Positions 8,139 to 14,807 of a stretch of 32,832 bases of DNA are shown piece by piece. The DNA is from Candidatus Corynebacterium intestinavium (lineage in GTDB: Bacteria > Actinomycetota > Actinomycetes > Mycobacteriales > Mycobacteriaceae). Position 1 is the stretch's first letter, and every line of letters starts with the position of its first letter. Both the position numbers and the translations under genes were made by a program. The stretch spans positions 1 through 32,832 of the forward strand of contig DWUR01000064.1 of NCBI GenBank assembly GCA_019120635.1, in the 5' to 3' direction. The notes beneath the pieces were generated by a model that did not search any database, was not told the origin of the DNA, and saw only the letters and a program-made list of their open reading frames with translations.

Positions 8139-8612
8139 ATGCGAATTTATCTTGGTGCCGATCACGCCGGTTTTGACATGAAAAACCTCATCGCAGACCA
8201 CCTCAAGGCCGCTGGCCACGAGGTGATCGACTGCGGTGCACATACCTATGACGCGAACGACGACTACCCGGCTTTCTGCATCGAGGCAGCCCGCCGGGTC
8301 GTTGCCGACGAGGGCTCCCTGGGCATCGTTCTGGGTGGTTCCGGCAACGGCGAGCAGATCGCCGCGAACAAGGTGCCGGGCGCACGCTGCGCGCTGGCCT
8401 GGTCCGTGGAGACCGCGAAGCTCGCCCGCGAGCACAACAATGCCCAGCTGATCGGCCTGGGCGGCCGCATGCACTCCGAGGAGGAGGCGCTGGCTATCGT
8501 GGACGCCTTCATCGCCCAGGAGTGGAGCGAGGCGGAGCGCCACCAGCGCCGCATCGACATCCTCGCCGAGTACGAGAAGACCGGTGAGGCTCCGGCCCTC
8601 CCGGAGGCCTAA
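8139..8612 (+). CDS. rpiB: Ribose-5-phosphate isomerase B
   Basis: A 157-residue RpiB of the LacAB/RpiB family, interconverting ribose 5-phosphate and ribulose 5-phosphate in the pentose phosphate pathway. Motifs are GADHAGFDMK at the N-terminus, CGAHTYDANDDYP, and the active-site loop GGSGNGEQIAANKVPGARCAL. The loop carries Glu72 where the E. coli enzyme has cysteine, the actinobacterial variant known from M. tuberculosis. Length is normal. The start at ATG 8139 is 5 nt after the upstream stop and is served by a -10 element placed for leaderless transcription, so readthrough from the upstream gene and its own promoter are both possible. A terminator-like hairpin follows at 8682. Confidence 0.96.
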   Translation: MRIYLGADHAGFDMKNLIADHLKAAGHEVIDCGAHTYDANDDYPAFCIEAARRVVADEGSLGIVLGGSGNGEQIAANKVPGARCALAWSVETAKLAREHNNAQLIGLGGRMHSEEEALAIVDAFIAQEWSEAERHQRRIDILAEYEKTGEAPALPEA

Positions 8613-8648
8613 AGTCCACGGCTCACCCCGGTGGCGCCGGTTGGGTAG

Positions 8649-8677
8649 TTGACCACGCCATAGTGTAGGGTGTCTAT
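8649..8677 (+). promoter_or_regulatory. Possible promoter upstream of tRNA-Gly
   Basis: TTGACC (8649-8654) is a good -35 match; 17 bases later GTCTAT (8672-8677) is only a poor -10, and TATCCA (8675-8680) or TAGGGT (8666-8671) are alternatives with non-standard spacing. It is the only plausible promoter near the tRNA. Confidence 0.35.
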
Positions 8678-8681
8678 CCAC

Positions 8682-8730
8682 AGCAAGCTTCGTGCTCACG
8701 CCGGGCCGGCATGATGCGAAGATTGCTTTT
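8682..8730 (+). terminator. Terminator-like hairpin immediately upstream of tRNA-Gly
   Basis: AGCAAGCTTCG (8682-8692) pairs with CGAAGATTGCT (8717-8727) with one mismatch, and TTTT follows (8727-8730). The loop is GC-rich with GCC/GGC self-pairing. It may end rpiB transcripts; its T-run touches the first base of tRNA-Gly at 8731. Confidence 0.6.
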
Positions 8731-8805
8731 GGGAACGTCGTATAGTGGCTAATACCTCAGCCTTCCAAGCTGAAGACGCGGGTTCGATTCCCGTCGTTCC
8801 CTCCA
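8731..8805 (+). tRNA. tRNA-Gly (anticodon TCC)
   Basis: A cloverleaf is evident: acceptor GGGAACG (8731-8737) with CGTTCCC (8795-8801), D-arm containing TATAGTGGCTAATA, anticodon stem TCAGC/GCTGA (8757-8761, 8769-8773) with loop CTTCCAA and anticodon TCC at 8764-8766, and T-arm GCGGGTTCGATTCCCGT. The discriminator is T8802 and the CCA end (8803-8805) is encoded. The body closely matches E. coli tRNA-Gly(UCC). It reads GGA and GGG codons. Confidence 0.97.
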
Positions 8806-8852
8806 CTCTGACCAGCGGTTATAGCGGGGGATTCCAGGCTGCGCACAGCGGT

Positions 8853-8881
8853 TTGGACTTTCCCCAGGGCTAACGTATGGT
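8853..8881 (+). promoter_or_regulatory. Promoter of tRNA-Pro
   Basis: TTGGAC (8853-8858) and TATGGT (8876-8881) are separated by exactly 17 bases, a strong sigma-A-type promoter. Transcription would start near 8888, leaving a leader of about 36 nt before the tRNA. Confidence 0.7.
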
Positions 8882-8923
8882 TAGAGCGCACGCAACGCGA
8901 GCTTAGGTTTGTGAAAGTGTGGC

Positions 8924-8997
8924 CGGGGCATGGCGCAGTTTGGTAGCGCACTCGCTTTGGGAGCGAGGGGTCGCAGGTTCAAATCCTGTTGCCCCGA
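8924..8997 (+). tRNA. tRNA-Pro (anticodon TGG)
   Basis: Acceptor CGGGGCA (8924-8930) pairs with TGCCCCG (8990-8996); discriminator A8997. The D-arm GGCGCAGTTTGGTAGCGC, anticodon stem CTCGC/GCGAG with loop TTTGGGA (anticodon TGG) and T-arm GCAGGTTCAAATCCTGT are standard. CCA is not encoded (the next bases are CGG), so it must be added by tRNA nucleotidyltransferase. A perfect terminator lies 12 bases downstream. Confidence 0.97.
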
Positions 8998-9008
8998 CGG
9001 CAATGTTT

Positions 9009-9039
9009 AACCCCTAGTCTTTGGACTAGGGGTTTTCTT
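9009..9039 (+). terminator. Rho-independent terminator of tRNA-Pro
   Basis: AACCCCTAGTC (9009-9019) and GACTAGGGGTT (9024-9034) form a perfect 11-bp stem with a TTTG loop, followed by TTCTTGT. It ends the tRNA-Pro transcript. Confidence 0.9.
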
Positions 9040-9282
9040 GTGTCTTAGGTTCGTCAAGTGCCTATCGCCCTGACACGCTCAGCAGATAAATGGTGGACTC
9101 AAGACCCTCGCATCTGGCACGAATCTGGAACGACTTGGCACGGAGGAGGGGCGCCTCATCGCGGCTGCATGATCGGACGAGTGAGTCGAAATAGCGTGAT
9201 TTCCGGCCGGTGGAAACGCGCCTGGTGGGGCGTCCTGGGCCAAAACTAGGTGGGGGTGTGGTGACACGGAAAATCAAGACCC
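9040..9282. other. Intergenic stretch between the tRNA terminator and the tig promoter
   Basis: I see no gene here. A 63-codon open frame on the plus strand (9058-9249) and an antisense frame reaching into tig lack a ribosome binding site and resemble nothing known. The position, 3' of a tRNA gene, is a common integration site, but no integrase remnant or repeat of the tRNA 3' end was found. Confidence 0.5.
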
Positions 9283-9290
9283 TATAAACT
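9261..9290 (+). promoter_or_regulatory. Promoter of tig
   Basis: GTGACA (9261-9266) precedes TATAAACT (9283-9290), which holds two overlapping -10 matches, TATAAA (spacing 16) and TAAACT (spacing 18). TAAACT ends six bases before an in-frame ATG at 9297, so this promoter could yield a leaderless longer form as well as a leader-bearing mRNA for the GTG start at 9360. Confidence 0.6.
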
Positions 9291-9359
9291 TGGTCGATGT
9301 CCAACGCTGACTGGCGACACAGGCCGTCAGCAACCATGAATACACAGGAGAGTGCACTC

Positions 9360-10892
9360 GTGAAGAGCTCTGTTGAAAAGCTCAGCGCTACCCGCACCAA
9401 GATCACCGTCGAGGTACCCTTCGACGAGCTCAAGCCGGAGTTCGACAAGGCGTATGCCTCCCTGAGCCAGCAGGTCAGCATCCCTGGCTTCCGCAAGGGC
9501 AAGGTCCCGGCGAAGATCATCGAGACCCGTCTCGGCCGCGGCGTGGTCCTCGACCAGGTGATCAATGAAATGCTGCCGTCTCGCTACAGCCAGGCTGTCG
9601 AGGAGCACGACGTCAAGGCCCTCGGCCAGCCGGAGATCGACATCACCGAGCTGAAGGACGGCGAGTCCGTCACCTTCACCGCCGAGGTCGACGTCCGTCC
9701 GGAGATTGAGGTCCCAGACTTCTCCGACATCTCCGTTGAGGTCGACGCCATCAAGGCCGATGACGAGGCCGTCGAGGGCGAGCTGAAGAACCTGCAGGCT
9801 CGCTTCGGCACCCTGAAGTCCGTTGACCGCAAGGTCAAGAAGGGCGACTTCGTCTCCATCGACCTGTCCGCCACCGTCGACGGCGAGACCGTGGACGAGG
9901 CCACCACCGAGGGTCTGTCCCACGAGGTTGGCAACGACTCCCTCATCGAGGGCCTGGACGACGCCCTGGTCGGCATGAAGGCCGGCGAGGAGTCCACCTT
10001 CACCTCCAAGCTGGTTGCCGGCGAGCACGCCGACGAAGAGGCAGAGGTCACCGTCAAGGTCGGCTCCGTTAAGGAGCGCGAGCTGCCGGAGCTGGACGAC
10101 GACTTCGCACAGCTGGCATCCGAATTTGACACCCTGGACGAGCTCGAGGACTCCCTGGCAACCCAGGTCGAGGAGCAGCTGAAGAACGGCCAGGCCGGTC
10201 AGATCCGCGACAAGGTCCTCGAGGCCGCGCTCGAAAAGGTCGAGGTTCCACTGCCGCAGTCCGTGGTTGACGAGCAGGTGCAGGGCCAGATCCAGCAGCT
10301 CATCAGCCAGTTCGGTGGCGACGAGAAGGTCTTCGAGCAGATGCTCGCAGCCCAGGACATCACCCGCGAGAAGTTCGAGGAAGATGCCCGCGAGGCCGCT
10401 GAGGGCTCCGTCCGCACCCAGCTGTTCCTGGACGCACTGGCTGACGTCGAGCAGCCGGAGGTCTCCCAGGAGGAGCTGATGGACCACATCGGCTTCACCG
10501 CTGCCCAGTACGGCATGGACCCGAACCAGTTCATCATGCAGCTGCAGCAGGCCGGCCAGATCGGCAGCCTGTTTGCTGACGTCCGCCGCGGCAAGGCTCT
10601 GGCGATCAACATCGCCAAGAGCTCCGTGAAGGACTCCGAGGGCAACGAGGTCGACCCGAAGCAGTTCTTCGGCACCGAGGAGGAGTCCGAGAAGGCCGAG
10701 GAGGCCGAGAAGGACGAGAAGCCGAAGAAGGCCGCCAAGAAGTCTTCCACAAAGAAGACCACCAAGAAGGCTGCTAAGAAGTCCACGGCGAAGAAGACCA
10801 CCAAGAAGTCGACCGCCAAGAAGACGACCAAGAAGGCCGCAGCGAAGAAGACCACGAAGAAGGCTGCAGCCAAGAAGAGCGAGGACAAGTAA
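9360..10892 (+). CDS. tig: Trigger factor with a lysine-rich histone-H1-like C-terminal tail
   Basis: The ribosome-associated chaperone and prolyl isomerase that meets nascent chains at the exit tunnel. The N-terminal ribosome-binding domain carries GFRKGKVP; the FKBP-type PPIase domain follows ([26 protein letters not shown] ... [10 protein letters not shown]), then the helical chaperone domain. Residues 454-510 are an added low-complexity tail of KKTTKK, KKAA and KKST units with 26 lysines in 57 residues, absent from typical trigger factors (about 430-450 residues). I chose GTG 9360: AGGAG (9346-9350 region) lies nine bases upstream and the protein then begins KSSVEKLS like its relatives. 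An in-frame ATG at 9297 would add 21 residues. It precedes clpP1P2 and clpX, linking folding with degradation. The tail probably binds RNA or DNA; that is inference. Confidence 0.95.
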   Translation: MKSSVEKLSATRTKITVEVPFDELKPEFDKAYASLSQQVSIPGFRKGKVPAKIIETRLGRGVVLDQVINEMLPSRYSQAVEEHDVKALGQPEIDITELKDGESVTFTAEVDVRPEIEVPDFSDISVEVDAIKADDEAVEGELKNLQARFGTLKSVDRKVKKGDFVSIDLSATVDGETVDEATTEGLSHEVGNDSLIEGLDDALVGMKAGEESTFTSKLVAGEHADEEAEVTVKVGSVKERELPELDDDFAQLASEFDTLDELEDSLATQVEEQLKNGQAGQIRDKVLEAALEKVEVPLPQSVVDEQVQGQIQQLISQFGGDEKVFEQMLAAQDITREKFEEDAREAAEGSVRTQLFLDALADVEQPEVSQEELMDHIGFTAAQYGMDPNQFIMQLQQAGQIGSLFADVRRGKALAINIAKSSVKDSEGNEVDPKQFFGTEEESEKAEEAEKDEKPKKAAKKSSTKKTTKKAAKKSTAKKTTKKSTAKKTTKKAAAKKTTKKAAAKKSEDK

Positions 10893-10997
10893 TCCCCGCA
10901 CACGGTAGCCGCCCGGACTGCCGCGCCTGACTCGGTTCGGTGAGTGCCGGCGGCGTCGTGACACTAAAGCAACGGCTTTGTCCGACAGCTTTGACTC

Positions 10998-11028
10998 AGC
11001 ACCCCTGGAGGAATACTCCGGGGGTGCT
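10998..11028 (+). terminator. Strong hairpin after tig
   Basis: AGCACCCCTGGAG (10998-11010) pairs with CTCCGGGGGTGCT (11016-11028), 13 bp with one G-T wobble and loop GAATA. There is no T-run, so it is a non-canonical terminator or transcript-end stabiliser. Its last base abuts the ClgR-like box. Confidence 0.65.
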
Positions 11029-11045
11029 GTGCGCTTAAAGCGAAC
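11028..11045 (+). promoter_or_regulatory. ClgR-type operator upstream of clpP1P2
   Basis: TGTGCGCTTAAAGCGAAC matches the corynebacterial ClgR consensus WNNWCGCYNANRGCGWWS at all but one position, and is a near-palindrome of GTTCGCT/AGCGAAC. ClgR is known to activate clpP1P2 and clpC in corynebacteria and mycobacteria. The box is centred about 60 bases upstream of the start predicted from the -10 candidate at 11084, a fitting place for an activator. Confidence 0.7.
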
Positions 11046-11083
11046 AGGGGCTTTTCATAGGGCACGACCCGAGGGTTAGTCGC

Positions 11084-11089
11084 TACTGT
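11084..11089 (+). promoter_or_regulatory. Candidate -10 of the clpP1P2 promoter
   Basis: TACTGT fits the -10 pattern and lies 41 bases upstream of clpP1. No good -35 is seen, as expected for an activator-dependent promoter. Confidence 0.4.
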
Positions 11090-11130
11090 GGAAGCCACAA
11101 AGAATAAACCAATGAACGAAAAGGGGCACA

Positions 11131-11727
11131 ATGAGCAGTCTTTCGAGCAGCCTCATGTCCGCCGATACGGCTGGGATGAACCTCAACGACTCGGTCTTCG
11201 AGCGTCTGCTGCGCGAGCGCATCATCTTCCTGGGCAGCCAGGTCGACGACGAAATCGCTAACAAGCTCTGCGCTCAGATCCTGCTGCTGGCAGCGGAGGA
11301 CCCGGAGAAGGACATCTCCCTGTACATCAACTCGCCAGGTGGCTCCGTCACCGCGGGTATGGCCATCTTCGACACCATGCAGTACGCGCCCTGCGACATC
11401 GCCACCTACGGCATGGGCCTGGCCGCGTCCATGGGCCAGTTCCTGCTCTCCGCAGGCACCAAGGGCAAGCGCTACGCTCTGCCACACGCCCGCATCATGA
11501 TGCACCAGCCTTCCGCTGGCGTGGGCGGTACTGCGGCCGACATCGCGATCCAGGCAGAGCAGTTCGCACACACCAAGCGTGAGATGGCGGAGCTGATCGC
11601 CGGCTTCACCGGCCAGACCGTCGAGCAGATTACGAAGGACTCCGACCGCGACCGCTGGTTCACCGCCCAGCAGGCCAAGGACTACGGATTCGTCGACCAC
11701 GTCATCAGCTCTGCGAAGGAGAAGTAA
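11131..11727 (+). CDS. clpP1: ATP-dependent Clp protease proteolytic subunit ClpP1
   Basis: A 198-residue serine peptidase (family S14). Catalytic residues are visible as Ser100 in GLAASMGQ, His125 in IMMHQP and Asp170 in [10 protein letters not shown]. In actinobacteria ClpP1 and ClpP2 form a mixed two-ring barrel that degrades substrates unfolded by ClpX or ClpC. The start at ATG 11131 has AAAAGGGG upstream; ATG 11155 is an alternative and would give a shorter propeptide-like N-terminus. The gene is separated from clpP2 by three bases, so the two are cotranscribed. The upstream ClgR-type box suggests induction by proteotoxic stress. Confidence 0.97.
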   Translation: MSSLSSSLMSADTAGMNLNDSVFERLLRERIIFLGSQVDDEIANKLCAQILLLAAEDPEKDISLYINSPGGSVTAGMAIFDTMQYAPCDIATYGMGLAASMGQFLLSAGTKGKRYALPHARIMMHQPSAGVGGTAADIAIQAEQFAHTKREMAELIAGFTGQTVEQITKDSDRDRWFTAQQAKDYGFVDHVISSAKEK

Positions 11728-11730
11728 AGA

Positions 11731-12351
11731 ATGAAGATGCCAGAATCGCGCTACATCCTGCCATCCTTCGTTGAGCACTCCAGCTACGGGGCGAAGGAAT
11801 CCAACCCGTACAACAAGCTCTTCGAAGAGCGGATCATCTTCCTGGGCACCCAGGTGGACGACGCCGCGGCCAACGACATCATGGCCCAGCTGCTCGTCCT
11901 GGAGGGCCTCGACCCAGACCGCGATATCACGATGTACATCAACTCGCCGGGTGGTTCCTTCACCAGCCTGATGGCCATCTACGACACGATGCAGTACGTC
12001 CGCCCGGACGTGCAGACCGTGTGCCTCGGCCAGGCAGCCTCTGCTGCCGCCGTGCTGCTCGCCGCGGGTACCCCGGGTAAGCGTGCGGCGCTCCCGAACG
12101 CCCGCGTGCTGATCCACCAGCCGGCCTCTGGTGGCGTGCAGGGCCAGGTCTCGGACCTGGAGATCCAGGCCAACGAGATCGAGCGCATGCGCCAGCTGAT
12201 GGAGACCACCCTGGCTCGCCACACCGGTAAGTCCGCGGAGCAGATCCGCATCGACACCGACCGCGACAAGATCCTGGACGCCGAGGCCGCTAAGGAATAC
12301 GGCATCATCGACCAGGTCTTCGAGTACCGGAAGCTCTCCGCTCAGGAATAG
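11731..12351 (+). CDS. clpP2: ATP-dependent Clp protease proteolytic subunit ClpP2
   Basis: A 206-residue S14 peptidase paralogous to ClpP1. The triad is Ser104 in GQAASAAAV, His129 in VLIHQP and Asp175 in [10 protein letters not shown]. The N-terminus [20 protein letters not shown] is the longer ClpP2 type, which in mycobacteria faces the unfoldase. ATG 11731 is preceded by AAGGAG within the end of clpP1 at about nine bases; ATG 11737 two codons later is also possible. It forms an operon with clpP1 and is followed by two hairpins, the second with a T-run. Confidence 0.97.
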   Translation: MKMPESRYILPSFVEHSSYGAKESNPYNKLFEERIIFLGTQVDDAAANDIMAQLLVLEGLDPDRDITMYINSPGGSFTSLMAIYDTMQYVRPDVQTVCLGQAASAAAVLLAAGTPGKRAALPNARVLIHQPASGGVQGQVSDLEIQANEIERMRQLMETTLARHTGKSAEQIRIDTDRDKILDAEAAKEYGIIDQVFEYRKLSAQE

Positions 12352-12364
12352 CGGTCGATAGTTT

Positions 12365-12385
12365 CCGTGAGGCCCGGCCTCACGG
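12365..12385 (+). other. Perfect hairpin after clpP2
   Basis: CCGTGAGGC (12365-12373) and GCCTCACGG (12377-12385) form a perfect 9-bp stem with a 3-nt loop. No T-run follows; it may protect the mRNA 3' end upstream of the true terminator. Confidence 0.5.
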
Positions 12386-12419
12386 GTCTCGCAACCGGGG
12401 CTGGTGATCCCAGCCCTTC

Positions 12420-12459
12420 AAGCCCCGCAGTGTTGCTCAGTCAGCGCAGCGGGGTTTTT
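12420..12459 (+). terminator. Rho-independent terminator of clpP1P2
   Basis: AAGCCCCGC ending at 12428 pairs with GCGGGGTTT starting at 12449, followed by a T-run to 12459. The loop of about 20 bases can fold a little further. It separates clpP1P2 from clpX, which therefore needs its own promoter. Confidence 0.75.
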
Positions 12460-12519
12460 GGGTAGTGTTGGATACCCGCCGTAGCACCACCAATTTCTCA
12501 GAAAGACTGGTTCTCACAG

Positions 12520-13794
12520 ATGCAAGAAAGCGCAGAGCTGCTGAAGTGCTCGTTTTGCGGCAAGAGCCAAAAACAAGTCCGCAAACTCATCGCCGGCCCT
12601 GGGGTCTACATCTGCGATGAATGCATCGAACTCTGCAACGAGATCATCGAGGAAGAGCTGGTAGCCACCAGCGCGCAAGAGCCACAGGGCAAGCTGCCAA
12701 CCCCGTCCGAGATTTCCGCTTTCCTGGACAAGTACGTTATCGGCCAGGACGAAGCGAAGCGCACCCTCGCGGTGGCTGTCTACAACCACTACAAGCGCAT
12801 CCAGGTCGAGGAGGCCAATGCACTGGCCCGCCGCAGCGACGACGAGGTCGATCTCTCGAAGTCCAATATCCTCATGCTGGGACCCACCGGCTCCGGTAAG
12901 ACCTACCTGGCGCAGTCCCTGGCCCGGATGCTGGACGTCCCCTTCGCCATCGCAGACGCGACCTCGCTGACCGAGGCCGGCTACGTGGGCGAGGACGTCG
13001 AGAACATCCTGCTGAAGCTGCTGCAGAGTGCAGACTTCGACGTCGAGAAGGCACAGCGCGGGATCATCTACATCGACGAGGTCGACAAGATCGGCCGTAA
13101 GTCCGAGAACCCGTCCATCACGCGCGACGTCTCCGGTGAGGGCGTGCAGCAGGCGTTGCTGAAGATCCTGGAGGGTACGGTCGCTGCCGTCCCGCCGCAG
13201 GGTGGGCGCAAGCACCCGAACCAGGAGTTCATCCAGTTCGACACGAAGAACGTGCTGTTCATCGTTGCGGGTGCGTTCGCGGGCCTGGAGAAGGTTATCG
13301 AGGATCGCCGCGGCAAGAAGGGCTTGGGCTTCGGTGCGGAGGTCACCTCCAAGAACGACCAGGTTAAGGACCCGTTCCAGTACGTGGAGCCGGAGGACCT
13401 GGTGAAGTTCGGACTGATCCCGGAGGTCATCGGCCGCCTGCCGGTGGTCACCCACGTCGGTCACCTGGACGAGGACGCGCTGGTGCAGGTACTCACCGAG
13501 CCGAAGAACGCCCTCGTGCGCCAGTACCAGCGCCTGTTCGAGATGGACAACGTGCAGCTGGCCTTCGAGGACGGCGCGCTGCGCGAGGTTGCCCGCCAGG
13601 CGCTCGCGCGGGAAACCGGTGCGCGCGGGCTGCGCTCCATCATGGAGCGGATCCTGCTGCCGATCATGTACTCCATCCCCGAGGAGGAGGACATCGCCGA
13701 GGTTTTAATCACCGAGGCTGCCGCGAAGGGGGAGGCAGAGCCGACCCGCCTGACCCACGAGGACGTCGCCGAGCGGGATAAGCGCTCCGCTTAG
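12520..13794 (+). CDS. clpX: ATP-dependent Clp protease ATP-binding subunit ClpX
   Basis: A 424-residue AAA+ unfoldase. The N-terminal zinc-binding domain has Cys10, Cys13, Cys32 and Cys35 (CSFC ... CDEC). The ATPase core shows Walker A GPTGSGKT (121-128), the pore loop GYVGE (154-158), Walker B IIYIDE (182-187), an RKH loop near PQGGRKHPN, and an LGF sequence in [10 protein letters not shown], the ClpP-docking loop. The later VIGRLPVV and [18 protein letters not shown] are standard sensor regions. It delivers substrates to ClpP1P2 encoded just upstream but is separated by a terminator. No clear Shine-Dalgarno sequence precedes ATG 12520; the 5' region holds TAGTGT (12463-12468) as a possible -10. 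Confidence 0.97.
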   Translation: MQESAELLKCSFCGKSQKQVRKLIAGPGVYICDECIELCNEIIEEELVATSAQEPQGKLPTPSEISAFLDKYVIGQDEAKRTLAVAVYNHYKRIQVEEANALARRSDDEVDLSKSNILMLGPTGSGKTYLAQSLARMLDVPFAIADATSLTEAGYVGEDVENILLKLLQSADFDVEKAQRGIIYIDEVDKIGRKSENPSITRDVSGEGVQQALLKILEGTVAAVPPQGGRKHPNQEFIQFDTKNVLFIVAGAFAGLEKVIEDRRGKKGLGFGAEVTSKNDQVKDPFQYVEPEDLVKFGLIPEVIGRLPVVTHVGHLDEDALVQVLTEPKNALVRQYQRLFEMDNVQLAFEDGALREVARQALARETGARGLRSIMERILLPIMYSIPEEEDIAEVLITEAAAKGEAEPTRLTHEDVAERDKRSA

Positions 13795-13821
13795 GCGGGG
13801 CGCAAGGGGCAAGGCGACTAG

Positions 13822-13861
13822 GGGGCGCGGTCCACTAGGGGGGGGCAGTGAACCGCGCCCC
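13822..13861. terminator. Long convergent hairpin between clpX and the TetR gene
   Basis: GGGGCGCGGTCCACT (13822-13836) pairs with AGTGAACCGCGCCCC (13847-13861) with one mismatch. Its position between converging genes suggests it serves both strands; there is no clear T-run on either side. Confidence 0.65.
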
Positions 13862-13904
13862 ACCCTGTGCACCGCGTGGGGGCTGGCAGTCGGTTGGCGG
13901 AGGG

Positions 13905-14675
13905 TTACTCCTGCCAGAACTCCTCGGAGTCGTAGAGGCTCGCGGCAACCGACCCGCCCACAATCTCGGAGGGGGAGGAGTGGGTGTAAGAATTATCCTG
14001 CCTGGTCCGCATCGGCGTAGTGAGGAAGGCGACGACGGCGTCGCAGGCAAGTTCGGTGACACCGGACTCGTTGTGTGGCTCGCGGACGTCCATCCCGTAG
14101 AGCGCATAGAAGGTGTTGCGGTGCAGGGTGGCGAATCCGGATAGTCCCAGGATGAGGATGTAGACGTCCTCCGCGGACACCCCGGTGCGGAAGGCGCCGA
14201 GGTCGTGGCCGCGCAGGAGGGCGCGGTCGATCTGGAGAATGACGGGGGACTGTTCCAGCACGTCGATGCGGTTCGGCACGTCCGCTCGGTTGTAGAGGTT
14301 CTCCGCGGCGATCAGGCGCATGGAATCCGGATTGCGCTGCGCACGGGCGAGCGTCTCGCGCACGAGGCGCCGCACTGCCTGCACCGGGGTGAGGCTGGCG
14401 ATGTCGTCCTCAAACTTCTTCGGTTCGGCTGGCCAGAGGGTTGCTAGCGCGTAACGCAGGGCCTCCGCGTAGAGATCTTGGTTATTGCTCAGCAGGGCGT
14501 GCTTGGCGGGGAGGTTACCGGCGCGTTGGATCCGCACCAGCTGGGTCTTTGGGATATCCGACCCGTACTCCACGGCGATCGGCAGGGCGCACTCCATCGC
14601 TCGGGTGTAGTCGACCGGGTCGAGGTCGTACCGGTGCGCCGAGTGAGGAAGATGGCGAGCTGGGTCGTCGGTCAT
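13905..14675 (-). CDS. TetR-family transcriptional regulator
   Basis: A 256-residue protein. Residues 25-72 (YTRAMECALPIAVEYGSDIPKT ... LLSNNQDLYAEALRYAL) follow the TetR helix-turn-helix pattern ending in the F.NK.DLY.EAL-like helix, though the central recognition part is divergent. The rest is an all-helical ligand domain (RLVRETLARAQRNPDSMRLIAAENL ... DVYILILGLSGFATLHRNTFYALYG) typical of the family. The C-terminus is Ser/Thr-rich. The start at 14675 is chosen because AGAGGA lies upstream on the minus strand; an in-frame ATG at 14750 would add 25 residues. It is divergent from mdh, so it may regulate mdh, itself, or a distant target. The ligand is unknown. Confidence 0.75.
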   Translation of the reverse strand: MTDDPARHLPHSAHRYDLDPVDYTRAMECALPIAVEYGSDIPKTQLVRIQRAGNLPAKHALLSNNQDLYAEALRYALATLWPAEPKKFEDDIASLTPVQAVRRLVRETLARAQRNPDSMRLIAAENLYNRADVPNRIDVLEQSPVILQIDRALLRGHDLGAFRTGVSAEDVYILILGLSGFATLHRNTFYALYGMDVREPHNESGVTELACDAVVAFLTTPMRTRQDNSYTHSSPSEIVGGSVAASLYDSEEFWQE

Positions 14676-14727
14676 TGTTCCTCTCCAGTCAAAACTTTCT
14701 CTCCTCATCGTAATGACTGTTCGCGGG

Positions 14728-14733
14728 TAGGCT
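14728..14733 (+). promoter_or_regulatory. Candidate -10 (TAGGCT) of the mdh promoter
   Basis: TAGGCT lies 74 bases before the mdh start. Unlike the other TAGGCT elements in the window, there is no start codon nearby, so this would give an mRNA with a leader of about 68 nt containing the hairpin at 14748-14773. Confidence 0.5.
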
Positions 14734-14747
14734 GGGGTCGGAAAGAT

Positions 14748-14773
14748 CAATTGGGGGATATCGCCCCCGGTTG
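14748..14773 (+). other. Stable hairpin in the mdh leader
   Basis: CAATTGGGGG (14748-14757) can pair as RNA with CCCCCGGTTG (14764-14773): ten pairs including two G-U, loop ATATCG. It lies downstream of the presumed transcription start and could also be read as a GC-rich inverted repeat for a DNA-binding protein, for example the divergent TetR regulator. Confidence 0.5.
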
Positions 14774-14807
14774 GTGCCCCCGATCCTGATTAAAGGCGGT
14801 TTGACTC

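Noticed and set aside
8924..9296. Integrated element or att site at tRNA-Pro
   Set aside because: No integrase, no direct repeat of the tRNA 3' end and no change in gene content were found.
10719..10892. Minisatellite-like DNA repeat in tig
   Set aside because: The units are irregular at DNA level and in frame; the repetition is best explained as a lysine-rich protein tail.
9327..10964. A 545-codon minus-strand frame opposite tig
   Set aside because: It is a Leu/Gly-rich mirror of the GC-biased tig codons, with no ribosome binding site or recognisable domain.
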